DNA of 64,000 bases, from positions 25,901,651 to 25,965,650 of the forward strand of contig JAVIAB010000049.1 in the NCBI GenBank assembly GCA_032433765.1. Reading direction: 5' to 3'. This DNA comes from Megaustenia siamemsis (Eukaryota; Mollusca; Gastropoda; Stylommatophora; Ariophantidae). Of this stretch, positions 35,663-47,755 are shown one piece after another. Made by a program: the position numbers and the translations under genes. Each line of letters starts with the position of its first letter. Position 1 is the stretch's first letter. Under the pieces are notes generated by a model that saw only the letters and a program-made list of their open reading frames with translations, did no database searches and was not told the DNA's origin.

Positions 35663-36106
35663 TTAAGTTCGTTGTTCGTGAGTTTGTGGTTTATTAAGTT
35701 TGTAGTTTGTTAAGTGCGTGGTTCGAGAGGTCGTGGGCAAGGGCAGAAACCTAAGAGGCAAGGGCAGAAACCTAGGAGGCAAGGTCAGAAACCTAGGAGG
35801 CAAGGGCAGAAACCTAGGAGGCAAGGGCAGAAACCTAAGAGGCAAAGACAGAAACCTAGGAGGCAAGGTCAGAAACCTAGGAGGCAAGGGCAGAAACCTA
35901 GGAAGCAAAGGCTGAAAAACACTCGTACTGACTAAGGCTTCCAAGGTGTATTTGATTGTCGCCCTATTTTTGTCTGTATAACCTAATATATCACTTTCAT
36001 TTAATCTATCGATAAACGTTTCAAAGTCATTTCTGTTGTTAACTAACAAGGGTTTGTCTAATCCTGTCGCGTTATTTGAGCTTGTGTGTGAAAGTAACGC
36101 AGCCAA
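35663..36106 (-). CDS. Left-arm copy of the hypothetical heptad-repeat protein
   Basis: This 147-codon frame has the same N-terminal 65 residues as the right-arm copy (the NNRNDFETFIDRLNESDI and TDKNRATIKYTLEAL blocks), with fewer heptad units (about 9). The two proteins then differ in the array-derived tail. Because 21 is a multiple of three, unit gain or loss keeps the frame open. Like its partner it starts at TTG and has no recognised domain. Confidence 0.33.
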   Translation of the reverse strand: MAALLSHTSSNNATGLDKPLLVNNRNDFETFIDRLNESDILGYTDKNRATIKYTLEALVSTSVFQPLLPRFLPLPPRFLTLPPRFLSLPLRFLPLPPRFLPLPPRFLTLPPRFLPLPLRFLPLPTTSRTTHLTNYKLNKPQTHEQRT

Positions 36107-37419
36107 ATAGAACTGACCTCTGAGGCAATACCGGATGTGTTACTAAAAAGATTTTGACGTATGATGGCAATTTTATGAGTTTACCCCCCTGATCATTTTT
36201 TTAGGGATACGCCCATGCAATCGGTAAAAATCGTAAATTTTCACTCTAGGCATACCCCAAACTCTATTTTAGACATCCCCATTGCAAAAATTTACATTAA
36301 AAACCACTTTTAGGATTTTACCCCCTTATCATTTTTTGAGGGTTACGCCCATGGAATCGATAAAAAGCGTTAATTTAGCACGCAGGCTTACCTAAAAACT
36401 TTATTTTTAGACATCCCCACACCAAAAATTTACTTAAAAATCACTTTTGAAATTGTTACCCCCTTACCATTTTTTAGGGTTACGCCCATGGAATTGATAA
36501 AAATCGTAAATTTACCACGTAGGCATACCTAAAACTTTATTTTAGACATCCCCATACCAAAAATTTACTTAAAAATCACTTTTGAAATTGTAACCCCCCC
36601 TTACCATTTTTGAGGGTTACGCCCATGGAATTGATAAAAATCGTAAATTTACCACGTAGGCATACCTAAAACTTTATTTTAGACATCCCCATACCAAAAA
36701 TTTACTTAAAAATCACTTTTGAAATTGTAACCCCCCTTACCATTTTTTAGGGTTACGCCCCTGAAATTGATAAAAAATTGAAATATAACCTCAAGGCATA
36801 CCCCAAACATATTTTTTGACACCCCTACATATCAAATTCCAACAAAAAAAACAACAAATAAATAGTAGTGGTATAGTGGTTTTTGAGCCGTTCATACTAC
36901 GCAGATGCCCCGTGCAGCACGTGCAATCGATAAAAAAATTGAAATATAACTGCAAGGCATACCCCAAACATAATATTTGACACCCCTACATATCAAACTC
37001 CATCAAAAAATCAACAAAAACTAGTAGTGGTATAGTGGTTTTTGAGCCGTTCATACTACGCAGATGCACGGTGCAGCACGTGCAATCGATAAAAAAAATT
37101 GAAATATAACATCAAGGCATACCCCAAACATAATATTTGACACCCCTACATATCAAATTCCAACAAAAAAAACAACAACAAACTAGTAGTGGTAAGGGTT
37201 TTTGAGCCGTGCATACTACGCTGATGTACGGTGCAGCACGCGGTGCAGCACGTGCAATCGATAAAATAAATGAAATATAACCTCAAGGCATACCCCAAAC
37301 ATATTTTTTGACACCCCTACATATCAAATTTCAACAAAAAAACAGCAAAATAGTAGTAAGGAGAGGTGTTTTTGAGCCGTGCATACTACGCAGATGTATC
37401 GTGCTGCACAACGAGATTG

Positions 37420-40400
37420 TGCTGTACGATACCTGCACGAAATGTTCAAATCCGTGCTCAAAACAACCTTCCTTACTACTATTTTGTTGTTGTTTTTTTG
37501 TTGAAATTTGATATGTAGGGGTGTCAAAAATATGTTTGGGTATGCCTTGAGGTTATATTTCATTTTTTTTATCGATTGCACGTGCTGCACCGCGTGCTGC
37601 ACCGTACATCTGCGTAGTATGCACGGCTCAAAAACCCTTACCACTACTAGTTTTTGTTGATTTTTTGATGGAGTTTGATATGTAGGGGTGTCAAATATTA
37701 TTTTGGGGTATGCCTTGCAGTTATATTTCAATTTTTTTATCGATTGCACGTGCTGCACGGGGCATCTGCGTAGTATGATCGGCTCAAAAACCACTATACC
37801 ACTACTATTTTTTTGTTGTTTTTTTTGTTGGAATTTGATATGTAGGGGTGTCAAAAAATATGTTTGGGGTATGCCTTGAGGTTATATTTCAATTTTTTAT
37901 CAATTTCAGGGGCGTAACCCTAAAAAATGGTAAGGGGGGTTACAATTTCAAAAGTGATTTTTAAGTAAAATTTTGGTATGGGGATGTCTAAAATAAAGTT
38001 TTAGGTATGCCTACGTGGTAAATTTACGATTTTTATCAATTCCATGGGCGTAACCCTCAAAAATGGTAAGGGGGGTTACAATTTCAAAAGTGATTTTTAA
38101 GTAAATTTTTGGTATGAGGATGTCTAAAATAAAGTTTTAGGTATGCCTACGTGGTAAATTTACGATTTTTATCAATTCCATGGGCGTAACCCTAAAAATG
38201 GTAATGGGGGTAACAATTTCAAAAGTGATTTTTAAGTAAATTTTTGGTGTGGGGATGTCTAAAAATAAAGTTTTAGGTAAGCCTGCGTGCTAAATTAACG
38301 CTTTTTATCGATTCCATGGGCGTAACCCTCAAAAAATGATAAGGGGGTAAAATCCTAAAAGTGGTTTTTAATGTAAATTTTTGCAATGGGGATGTCTAAA
38401 ATAGAGTTTGGGGTATGCCTAGAGTGAAAATTTACGATTTTTACCGATTGCATGGGCGTATCCCTAAAAAAAATGATCAGGGGGGTAAACTCATAAAATT
38501 GCCATCATACTTCAAAATCTTTTTAGTAACACATCCGGTATTGCCTCAGAGGTCAGTTCTATTTGGCTGCGTTACTTTCACACACAAGCTCAAATAACGC
38601 GACAGGATTAGACAAACCCTTGTTAGTTAACAACAGAAATGACTTTGAAACGTTTATCGATAGATTAAATGAAAGTGATATATTAGGTTATACAGACAAA
38701 AATAGGGCGACAATCAAATACACCTTGGAAGCCTTAGTCAGTACGAGTGTTTTTCAGCCTTTGCTTCCTAGGTTTCTGCCCTTGCCTCCTAGGTTTCTGA
38801 CCTTGCCTCCTAGGTTTCTGTCTTTGCCTCTTAGGTTTCTGCCCTTGCCTCCTAGGTTTCTGACCTTGCCTCCTAGGTTTATGTCTTTGCCTCTTAGGTT
38901 TCTGGCCTTGCCTCCTAGGTTTCTGCCCTTGCCTCCTAGGTTTCTGACCTTGCCTCCTAGGTTTCTGCCCTTGCCTCCTAGGTTTCTGCCCTTGCCTCCT
39001 TGGTTTCTGACCTTGCCTCCTAGGTTTCTGCCCTTGCCTCTTAGGTTTCTGCCCTTGCCCACGACCTCTCGAACCACGCACTTAACAAACTACAAACTTA
39101 ATAACCACAAACTCACGAACAACGAACTTAACAAACCACGAACCACGGACTTACCGAACCCTCAACTCACGAACCGCGAACCACAACCCCACGAACCATG
39201 GACTTAACGAACCATCAACTAACGAACCACGAACCACAACCCCACGAACCACGGACTTAACGAACCCTCAACTCACGAACCGCGAACCACAACCCCTACG
39301 AACCACGGACTTAACGAACCCTCAACTAACGAACCACGAACCACAACCCCACGAACCATGGACTTCACGAACCATCAACTAACGAACCACGAACCACAAC
39401 CCCACGAACCACGGACTTAACGAACCCTCAACTCACGAACCGCGAACCACAACCCCTACGAACCATGGACTTAACGAACCACGAACCACGAACCATCAAC
39501 TAACGAACCACGAACCACGGACTTAACGAACCATCAACTAACGAACCACGAACAACAACCCCACAGACTTAACGAACCATCAACTAACGAACCACAAACT
39601 CACGAACAACGAACTTAACAAACCACGAACTTAACGAACCATCAACTCACGAACCGCGAACCACAACCCCTACGAACCATGGACTTAACGAACCATCAAC
39701 TAACGAACCACGAACCACAACCCCACGAACCACGGACATAACGAACCATCAACTAACGAACCACGAACCACAACCCCACGAACCACGGACTTAACGAACC
39801 ACGGACTTACCGAACCACGAACCACGACCCCCTAGTTTTCTGTCCTTGCCTCTTAGGTTTCTGCCATTGCCTGCTAGATTTCTGTCCTTAATATAACTTC
39901 CTGCTTGTTGTATCCAACTATTTATAACTGTCATGGAACTCCTGGTATTGCAGCAGGGTCAAAACGCGTTCAAGTAACCCGCCACTTGTATTATTTCCCC
40001 CACCATTGACCCGCTAGGTGGATTGTATCAGAGGCCGAATCGATTTAAAGTAACCCATGCATCAGACTCGACAGCACTTCAAGTTGAAAATGAGGTCAGT
40101 TATCACGATAACAGTAATCATCTTCTCTGATTAGTTAATCCAGAGGTCAGTCATTTCGTTGAAGGGTGTCCGATAGAAATCTTCTTCTCTGATTGGTTAA
40201 CCTAGATGTTAGTCGAGGGTGGAATAGTGTCGTCCAAATTTTATTTACCAGATTATATTTAAACTAATCGGATGTGAGACTTCGTGTTATAAGCGCGCTT
40301 GATTCACTGACGTTTATTTTCATTGTACTGTTCAGCCTAGCGGTCTGTTACGTAGTGGAATATTTTACGGTGTAAGTTGAATTTTTTTTCTGTTTTTCTC

Positions 40401-40642
40401 TTAGCTCATAACGATGTGATAGGTTATCATTAAAGGAATTTCAGTTGTATTAATGGTGATGTGTATAAAGTACGTCTGTTAAGCCTTGTCGAGTGTATTA
40501 TTCCTTCGTTTTTCATATGTTTATCTTATTGGTTCTTTAAAAAGTAGATATTTCAAGTCTTTTTGTAATTGATATTCAATGTTATTAATGTGTTACACTG
40601 GCGGTAAGGTAAAAATACGAATAAGGCGGAACGCTAGGCGAG

Positions 40643-40685
<43 letters not shown>

Positions 40686-40726
40686 GAAAGGTGGAATGGT
40701 AGGAGAGAAGTCTAGTAGGGGTTAGA

Positions 40727-40757
<31 letters not shown>

Positions 40758-40900
40758 AGCCTATGAGAAAGAAGGCGAGATGCTAGGTATAAAGGGTGAG
40801 AATAATCAAGTGTTACAATAGGAGGGACGCTGGGCGGGGAGCTAAAGGGAGAGGCGAGGGTGGATTGATAGGTTAGAAGTCTAAGAGAGGATAGGGGAGA

Positions 40901-40934
<34 letters not shown>

Positions 40935-41006
40935 AGGAAGGCGCGATGATAGGGATAAATGGAGAGAATGAGTAAGTGTTTCAATGGAGGGAAATCTAGG
41001 CTGGAA

Positions 41007-41101
<95 letters not shown>

Positions 41102-41586
41102 CGAACCACTAACACCGAGGAACATATTTACACTACCAGTTTAGACTACCCAGCAATCTCTAACTGTTTCACCCTTATGCTTCATTTATGGTACAACGTT
41201 AAGCAGACACCCAACTACATAGCTATAAATATTTTCTAACGTCTACCTGGCGCGATAGCTTCACACCGAATCGAACTAATCCCCGATCCGATAGCACGCT
41301 GTCCGAAAACACTCGAGATAATCCCCGAGGGAACCCCGCCAACACGCGAGGTCATGTATAATCTACTAACCTATCGCTATCGAGCAAGTACACCAAGGCC
41401 TCCAAAGTCAGGACACACCAAACATAAACAGGTCACTTCCGGGGTCACCAGGACTAGAGGTCACATCCCGACACGAGCAGTCATGGTTAACTCCCTTGTC
41501 TCTCGTGTACATTAGGCGCTAAAGGCGCCTCTTATATATCTTTGTTAATTTACGCCTAAATACGGGGCAAATCCTTCCTGCTATAC

Positions 41587-41589
<3 letters not shown>
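37420..41589 (-). repeat. Right arm of the palindromic element
   Basis: It is the reverse complement of the left arm. Differences are mainly copy number (21-bp array at 38755-39060 has about 15 units against about 9 on the left) plus scattered single-base indels. The arms have therefore diverged by slippage and are not an exact computational duplication. Confidence 0.85.
38563..39207 (+). CDS. Hypothetical arm-encoded protein with PPRFLPL heptad repeats
   Basis: I do not recognise this protein. The frame is open over about 214 codons but has no ATG at its start (it begins at TTG; the frame is open from about 38530, so an upstream exon or a non-standard start would be needed). The first 65 residues look like ordinary protein (LVNNRNDFETFIDRLNESDI then YTDKNRATIKYTLEAL). 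About 15 in-frame 21-bp units follow, each giving a heptad of the type RFLPLPP. The last part, a Thr/Asn/His/Pro-rich stretch, comes from the GT-rich array. The same start is in the left arm. It could be a captured gene piece or a non-coding frame preserved by chance. Confidence 0.35.
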   Translation: MAALLSHTSSNNATGLDKPLLVNNRNDFETFIDRLNESDILGYTDKNRATIKYTLEALVSTSVFQPLLPRFLPLPPRFLTLPPRFLSLPLRFLPLPPRFLTLPPRFMSLPLRFLALPPRFLPLPPRFLTLPPRFLPLPPRFLPLPPWFLTLPPRFLPLPLRFLPLPTTSRTTHLTNYKLNNHKLTNNELNKPRTTDLPNPQLTNREPQPHEPWT

Positions 41590-42190
<601 letters not shown>

Positions 42191-42450
42191 ATGTCCTTTC
42201 GAGCCGAAGACGGCACATAGGACAGAACCACCATCTCAAAAACAGAAACTTTGCGTGCCAAAGTGGCACATATTTCTAGTATCACTGCTTCTAAAATCTA
42301 TGGTTCTGTTTCCATAACAATACTTTTTACAATGACAGCTTGTCAAGCCATCGATTAATCACCTTAGTCGCCTCTTACGACATGTCTGGAAGGTCACAGT
42401 GCCACTATTTTTTACTCCCTCACAATGAGGCCCCGGTAACACACGGGAAA
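42191..42450 (-). mobile_element. 3' end region of a GATA-tailed retroelement
   Basis: GGCTCGAAAGGACA next to the (GATA)n tract on the minus strand matches the 3' terminus at 43866-43920 (GGCTCGAAAGGTCA). The remainder (CACCTTAGTCGCCTCTTACG landmark) is not coding. Confidence 0.6.
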
Positions 42451-42479
42451 TTCCACCTATTCTTCTATAAATCCACATT

Positions 42480-42705
42480 TCAAAGACTTCAGCATAGCTA
42501 CATGGATTGTTAGGACCTTATACCAACAAGGAAAACTAGAAAATCTTATGGTAGAAGCAGAGCGATTAACATAGATATTTTAGGCACATCAGAAACAAGA
42601 TGGAAAGAAAGTGGATACATACAAGATAATAAATATACATTTATATATTCAGGCAATACAACAGAACATCAAAGAGAGGTAGGCATACTAATAAAACGAG
42701 AATAC
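42480..42705 (+). mobile_element. Apurinic endonuclease-domain fragment of a non-LTR retrotransposon
   Basis: The plus strand reads IATWIVRTLYQQGKLENLM, then after a frameshift NIDILGTSETRWKESG, YTFIYSGN and VGILIKRE. The LG-SETRW and Y-YSG motifs are those of the APE-type endonuclease at the ORF2 N-terminus. Its last codons (ILIKRE) are the seed of the 43-bp array that follows. Confidence 0.8.
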
Positions 42706-43865
42706 TAAATACGAGAATACTAAATACGAGAATACTAAATACGAGAATACTACTAGAAAACTAATAAAACGAGAATACTAAATACGAGTATACTACTAGA
42801 AAACTAATAAAACGAGAATACTAAATACGAGAATACTACTAGAAAACTAATAAAACGAGAATACTAAATACGAGAAAACTACTAGAAAACTAATAAAACG
42901 AGAATACTAAATACGAGAATACTACTAGAAAACTAAAAAAACGAGAATACTAAATACAAGAATACTACTAGAAAACTAATAAAACGAGAATACTAAATAC
43001 GAGAATACTACTAGAAAACTAATAAAACGAGAATACTAAATACGAGAATACTACTAGAAAACTAATAAAACGAGAATACTAAATACGAGAATACTACTAG
43101 AAAACTAATAAAACGAGAATACTAAATACGAGAATACTACTAGAAAACTAATAAAACGAGAATACTAATACGAGAATACTACTAGAAAACTAATAAAACG
43201 AGAATACTAAATACGAGAATACTACTAGGAAACTAATAAAACTAGAATACTAAATACGAGAATACTACTAGAAAACTAATAAAACGAGAATACTAAATAC
43301 GAGAATACTACTAGAAAACTAATAAAACGAGAATACTAAATACGAGAATACTACTAGAAAACTAATAAAACGAGAATACTAAATACGAGAATACTACTAG
43401 AAAACTAATAAAACGAGAATACTAAATACGAGAATACTACTAGAAAACTAATAAAACGAGAATACTAAATACGAGAATACTACTAGAAAACTAATAAAAC
43501 GAGAATACTAAATACGAGAATACTACTAGAAAACTAATAAAACGAGAATACTAAATACGAGAATACTACTAGAAAACTAATAAAACGAGAATACTAAATA
43601 CGAGAATACTACTAGGAAACTAATAAAACTAGAATACTAAATACGAGAATACTACTAGAAAACTAATAAAACGAAAATACTAAATACGAGAATACTACTA
43701 GAAAACTAATAAAACGAGAATACTAAATACGAGAATACTACTAGAAAACTAATAAAACGAGAATACTAAATACGAGAATACTACTAGAAAACTAATAAAA
43801 CGAGAATACTAAATACGAGAATACTACTAGAAAACTAATAAAACGAGAATACTAAATACGAGAAT
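42690..43865. repeat. 43-bp minisatellite, left part, about 27 copies
   Basis: The unit has CTAATAAAACGAGAATACTA, AATACGAGAATAC and TACTAGAAAA. It starts with partial 16-bp units within the endonuclease-domain coding sequence. Confidence 0.95.
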
Positions 43866-44255
43866 CTATCTATCTATCTATTGACCTTTCGAGCCGTAAC
43901 CGGCCCATAGGGCGTAGACCAAGATACACCTTCTCCTATATGAATTTTTGTTCTAGCAGTTTTCTTTTAAAGATATTTTATCAAATCTCGCCATCTGTCT
44001 CTGTTCTGTGCAAGCAGTTCTATCTCATTGAGGGAGCCGATTCCTGCTGCTCTTGCCTCTCTCATCAATGTTCTTCTCAGTGTCTCCCTGGGTCTTCCTC
44101 TTTTTCTTTTACCTGTTGTTTCCCATATGAGGGCTTGCTTTGCTATTCGATTATTATCTCTTCTCATCACATGTCCAACGTATGACCATCGTCTTTTCTT
44201 TATTACTGAAGATATTAGTGGTTGATTTGCGATTTCTCTTATTTCCTCGTTTGTT
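43866..44255 (-). mobile_element. Non-LTR retrotransposon 3' end (family E) inserted in the 43-bp array
   Basis: AATACGAGAAT is found at both edges (43855-43865 and 44256-44266), an 11-bp target duplication. The minus strand encodes RGRPRETLRRTLMREARAAG, SLNEIELLAQ and NRDRWRDLIKYL, the usual ORF2 C-terminus (GRP--T-RR...DR--WR). A short 3' UTR and a (GATA)4 tail at 43866-43882 follow. It is heavily 5' truncated. Confidence 0.92.
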
Positions 44256-44459
44256 AATACGAGAATACTACTAGAAAACTAATAAAACGAGAATACTAAA
44301 TACGAGAATACTACTAGAAAACTAATAAAACGAGAATACTAAATACGAGAATACTACTAGAAAACTAATAAACGAGAATACTAAATACGAGAATACTACT
44401 AGAAAACTAATAAAACGAGAATACTAAATACGAGAATACTACTAGAAAACTAATAAAAC
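44256..44459. repeat. 43-bp minisatellite, right part, about 5 copies
   Basis: It is the same unit and phase as 42690-43865, separated from it by the retroelement insertion. Confidence 0.95.
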
Positions 44460-44935
44460 GCTATACATTTTTAAAAAATACGACGATCATAATTTTTAAG
44501 AGGATGTGAACTTCCGGTATATGGTAGATAGGCGGCTGGAACAATTGAAGGCTATGTCTGAAAAGTGTTCCTTGTTGCAGTTTCCTCATATTCCAAGTCC
44601 GGCTTGTTGCAGGAGCTACTGAGTTAAGTACTCTGTGCACACCGTGAGCTGTGTGTCTCATACGTTTTGATGAAGTTTCGATATTCCAATTGTTTACGAT
44701 GAATGATGATATCGTATGACAGGGAACAGTTGGTTGTGTTCACTTTCTGCGCGGTTTCGCCTTATGTCTTTTGGCGTGTGCTGAGACTGCTGTGATGGGG
44801 ACTACAGTTACCTTTCTTTGTTTGGTAGATTAAATTTGGGCGACTCCACTGGCACGGGCGGTTGAGCAATTATGGATTTTATTTCGTTTGCAGTGATACC
44901 GAGGCCTTCCATAACCAAATAACAAATAAAACGAG
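44460..44935 (-). repeat. Dispersed repeat X, copy 2
   Basis: It is inverted relative to copy 1 at 22964-23436. On the minus strand (44918 downward) it opens MEGLGITANEIKSIIAQPPV, then PVESPKFNLPNKER, ending at a TAA that is also a good splice donor (AAAG|GTAACTG, shared by copy 1). On the plus strand it encodes EDVNFRYMVDRRLEQLKA. Confidence 0.75.
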
Positions 44936-45013
44936 AATGAATGAATGCATATGCATACATGAATGAAAGAAAGAATGAATCAATAGGTGAGTGTTAAAGG
45001 TTTGAGATCATAC

Positions 45014-45100
45014 CTTGGCGTTCGCCCGTGGACAGAAGCATCCCAGGAAAAATAGTCCAGTAAGGGGGCCACCAACTGCTGATATCAGACTTCCAGCGAT
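45014..45100 (-). CDS. SLC5-like symporter exon (GGPLTGLF helix)
   Basis: The exon is 87 nt, symmetric phase 0-0, with acceptor CCATCCACAG ending at 45101 and donor AAG|GTATGA at 45013. It translates to IAGSLISAVGGPLTGLFFLG and CFCPRANAK. This matches the SLC5 signature in which a small-residue helix (GPLLGLFTLG in relatives) leads into a short basic loop before the next helix. The next exon continues with GTVIGG, as in family members (NSKG..VGG). Because it is symmetric, skipping it would keep the frame but remove a core helix. The neighbouring intron downstream is the 12.2-kb one that houses the palindromic element. Confidence 0.93.
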
Positions 45101-45229
45101 CTGTGGATGGTGACGCACTAGAGGTAAGGCAGCAGGAAGATGTACTATAGATCTGGCTGTTGTTCTCTTAGTCATTCAGTTGCTGTTGGTTCGTCGTGAA
45201 GTTCTGAGTCGCGTTCTCAAAGAACACTC

Positions 45230-45485
45230 ATCTTGTCGTCACACACATCTTGTCGTCACACACATCTTGTCGTCACACACATCTTGTTATCACACACATC
45301 TTGTTATCACACACATCTTGTTATCACACACATCTTGTTATCACACACATCCTATCCTCACCCATATCCTATCCTCACCCACATCCTATCCTCACCCACA
45401 TCCTATCCTCACCCACATCTTATCCTCACCCACATCTTATCCTCACCCACATCTCGTCCTCACCCACATCTCGTCCTCACACAAC
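45230..45485. repeat. 17-bp minisatellite, about 15 copies
   Basis: The unit CACACACATCTTGTCGT grades rightward into CACCCACATCCTATCCT, a smooth variant drift along the array. Confidence 0.95.
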
Positions 45486-45990
45486 TTCTCTTCGTTTGGT
45501 ACTTTTACAATAGAGTATAGTTCAATGTATATTCGCATATCAAGATGTCATAATCTTAATGCTTCATCACGAGTACCCTGCAGAGACAGCTCAAGTGATG
45601 ACCACTGTACTTGCCAGAATGACCGCTAAATATCATAGATGTCTCACTAATCTACAACAGAAAAGTAATCAAATAAAAGTCTATGTTGCCTATTTCGTCT
45701 TCTTGTGAAATTGCGTCAAATAATTGTTATTTATTGGTTATGTTTTTATCTGACGAATTATCGCTTACACCTTCACAACTCATATATATATATTTTTTTT
45801 TGGCCTTTCTTTTATGAATACCACTCCCTGAAATCACTTTTATTTACCAGCAAATTGTATTTGTTTGTTGGATAGGCACAAACAAGGCAGAACGATTGTA
45901 TATTTTTCAATGAAGCAATGCTGCTTGACAAAAAATAAAAAATAAGCCTAATAAATTATGCAGAAGTCAAAAATACGTGAGGTCACTTTT
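45486..45990. other. Unique intronic sequence
   Basis: A/T-rich. I see no gene or repeat structure. Confidence 0.4.
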
Positions 45991-46144
45991 GTCTAGGTTC
46001 CAGGAAATACAGGCTACGAGGAAATGAAAGAGCGGACAGGTTGGCTAGCTGCGCTATCGTTGAGGACGGTCAACCAATAGATCGGTCGGACCCCATCAAT
46101 GCCCCCCCCTTCCTCCGAGATGTGGAAGGGTGCAGGACTTCAAA

Positions 46145-46444
46145 AAGCATGAGTTCACGTCACTCACTTCGGATGAAAGTCAAAGTAGAGTACCCCGTCA
46201 CTCACTTCGGATGAAAGTCAAAGTAGAGTACCCCGTCACTCACTTCGGATGAAAGTCAAAGTAGAGTACCCCGTCACTCACCTCGGATGAAAGTCAAAGT
46301 AGAGTACCCGTCACTCACTTCGGATGAAAGTCAAAGTAGAGTACCCCGTCACTCACTTCAGATGAAAGTCAAAGTTGAGTACCCCGTCACTCACTTCGGA
46401 TGAAAGTCAAAGTAGAGTACCCCGTCACTCACTTCGGATGAAAG
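46145..46444. repeat. 38-bp array within a retroelement, about 8 copies
   Basis: The unit has CACTCACTTCGGATGAAAGT, CAAAGTAGAGTACCCCGT. A further partial unit lies on the far side of the SINE, at 46701. Confidence 0.93.
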
Positions 46445-46700
46445 TAAAAGTAAAGTACCCCCGTCACGCCAAGTGGCGTATAGGGAAATATGGTGTTAGT
46501 GATCATAAATTTTACAGACCTTCAGCACATGATTTTTGGCGTAATGTGGCCGGTATTACGCCCGTGCTGCTTTACTTTCCCAGAAAAAAATCCGGTACCC
46601 ATTTAAGGCTGGGTGAACTCGAAAGCCGTCGGTTGGGATCGAACCCTACCCTTTGTCCTTTGTAATCCAGTTCACTAACCACTGAGCTATCGCGGCTCCC
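46445..46700 (-). mobile_element. SINE-1 copy inserted in the 38-bp array
   Basis: TTCGGATGAAAG (46433-46444) and TTCGGGTGAAAG (46701-46712) form a 12-bp target duplication with one mismatch. It has a complete head with box A and B on the minus strand. Confidence 0.93.
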
Positions 46701-47021
46701 TTCGGGTGAAAGAGATGGGAGTTAAGATGGGCACAGCCAGAAACGAGAAACTTAGTGGGTGTGTAAGAAGACTTATCAACCAACACAGAACTGGAGTCGT
46801 CAGTTGCTGGACGGGACTTGCTGAGGAGGGGATCTGAGCACCTATGGGCATGTTCGGAGTGCAATGATGATGACCCGCTAATAACTCAATAACTCACAAA
46901 CTCAAAAATAAACTGAAATGTAGAAAACATATTGACACAACACTGGTACAACATAGACACAACATTGATACAACATAGACACAACATAGTCACAACATTG
47001 ACACAACATAGACACAAATAC

Positions 47022-47092
47022 CTGCGTTAAAGGTCCCCCTATCTGAGACACTAAAATGGCGACGCCACAAGCAAGGCCTCCGAAGAAGACCA
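47022..47092 (-). CDS. SLC5-like symporter exon (TM9-region)
   Basis: This is a 71-nt mini-exon with acceptor TCTACAACAG ending at 47093 and donor CAG|GTATTT at 47021. Its leading TG completes a valine codon started by the previous exon's final G. It then reads VFFGGLACGVAILVSQIGG and PLTQ, a single hydrophobic helix that corresponds to the family's GLSLLFGL...LA...GGVLQ segment. It ends in phase 0. An ATG further upstream (47111) is in frame, but the sequence there fits intron better than coding. A run of short acaacatagac-type repeats ends about 10 bp from the donor. Confidence 0.85.
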
Positions 47093-47299
47093 CTGTTGTA
47101 GACACGAACATATAGTGTCAGATGTGTATTATAGGATTGAAATAATAATTGATAGATAAACATAACATTGTGAGGACATTATCACAAGTCTGTCCACAAA
47201 AGTAGAACGCAGATTCTGTATGGATCAGTGGCGTAGCTTGGCTAGCGTCTGAGGAATGGGAATCATTGCCCCCCCCCTCCCTCCCAATTAAGCTGCGGT

Positions 47300-47755
47300 T
47301 TTTAATGTATTCATCATCATCATCATCAAGTACCATGCTGCTGGCGTAGGTGATCATGTCTCTCCACAACTTTCAATCTGAACAGTTATTCATCATTTCT
47401 GTTGTTGACCTTCTGCCAAGCCATTCTCATAAGCTGTCTGTATTTTTTCTCTTTGCTTCCCTCTATCTCTTCGTCCCTCAATTTTCCCAGTTGTTACAAT
47501 ATATTCCAGCTGTTCTCTTCTCATTACATGGCCAAAAAATGATGATTGTTTCTTTCTAATATTGGAAATTAGCTCTCTTTTTGCTTTGGCCTCTTTCAGA
47601 ACATTTTCATTACTCTTCTTCGCTGTCCATGGTATTCTCAACATTCTTCTGTAAAACCACATGTCAACAGCGTCCAATGATTTTCTTGTCTGTTGTCTTA
47701 TTGTCCTTGATTCACATCCATATGTTAAGGCGGACTCTATATCACATTTAAGGAC
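47300..47755 (-). mobile_element. Non-LTR retrotransposon 3' end, family A
   Basis: The minus strand encodes MDAVDMWFYRRMLRIPWTAK, KAKRELISNIRKKQSSFFGH, VMRREQLEYIVTTGKIEG and RRDRGKQREK in one 94-codon frame, the best-preserved stretch of this family here. A (GAT)n tail lies at about 47312-47328. Confidence 0.88.

Larger units (their letters stand above)
33414..37405 (+). repeat. Left arm of the palindromic element
   Basis: Arm contents are (TC)n blocks at 33906-34370 and a unique block at 34372-35135. Arrays follow: 54-bp-like GT-rich at 35180-35730 (GGTTCGTGGGGTTGTGGTTC), 21-bp at 35740-35915, about 125-bp at 36140-36840 (TTACGCCCATGG, ACATCCCCA) and about 150-bp at 36840-37400 (GGCATACCCCAAACAT, GCAGCACGTGCAATCG). 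Confidence 0.85.
45995..46870 (+). mobile_element. RNase H-domain retroelement 3' fragment, interrupted by an array and a SINE
   Basis: It begins with VPGNTGY and NERADRLA-type text, the conserved G-GNE-AD-LA box of RNase H, with one frame change. It resumes after the SINE with MGVKMGTARNEKLSGC, RRLINQHRTGVVSCWTG and an ECN-DD-like end followed by ATGATGATGA. It is dead, and is split by the 38-bp array (46145-46444) and the SINE (46445-46700). Confidence 0.72.
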
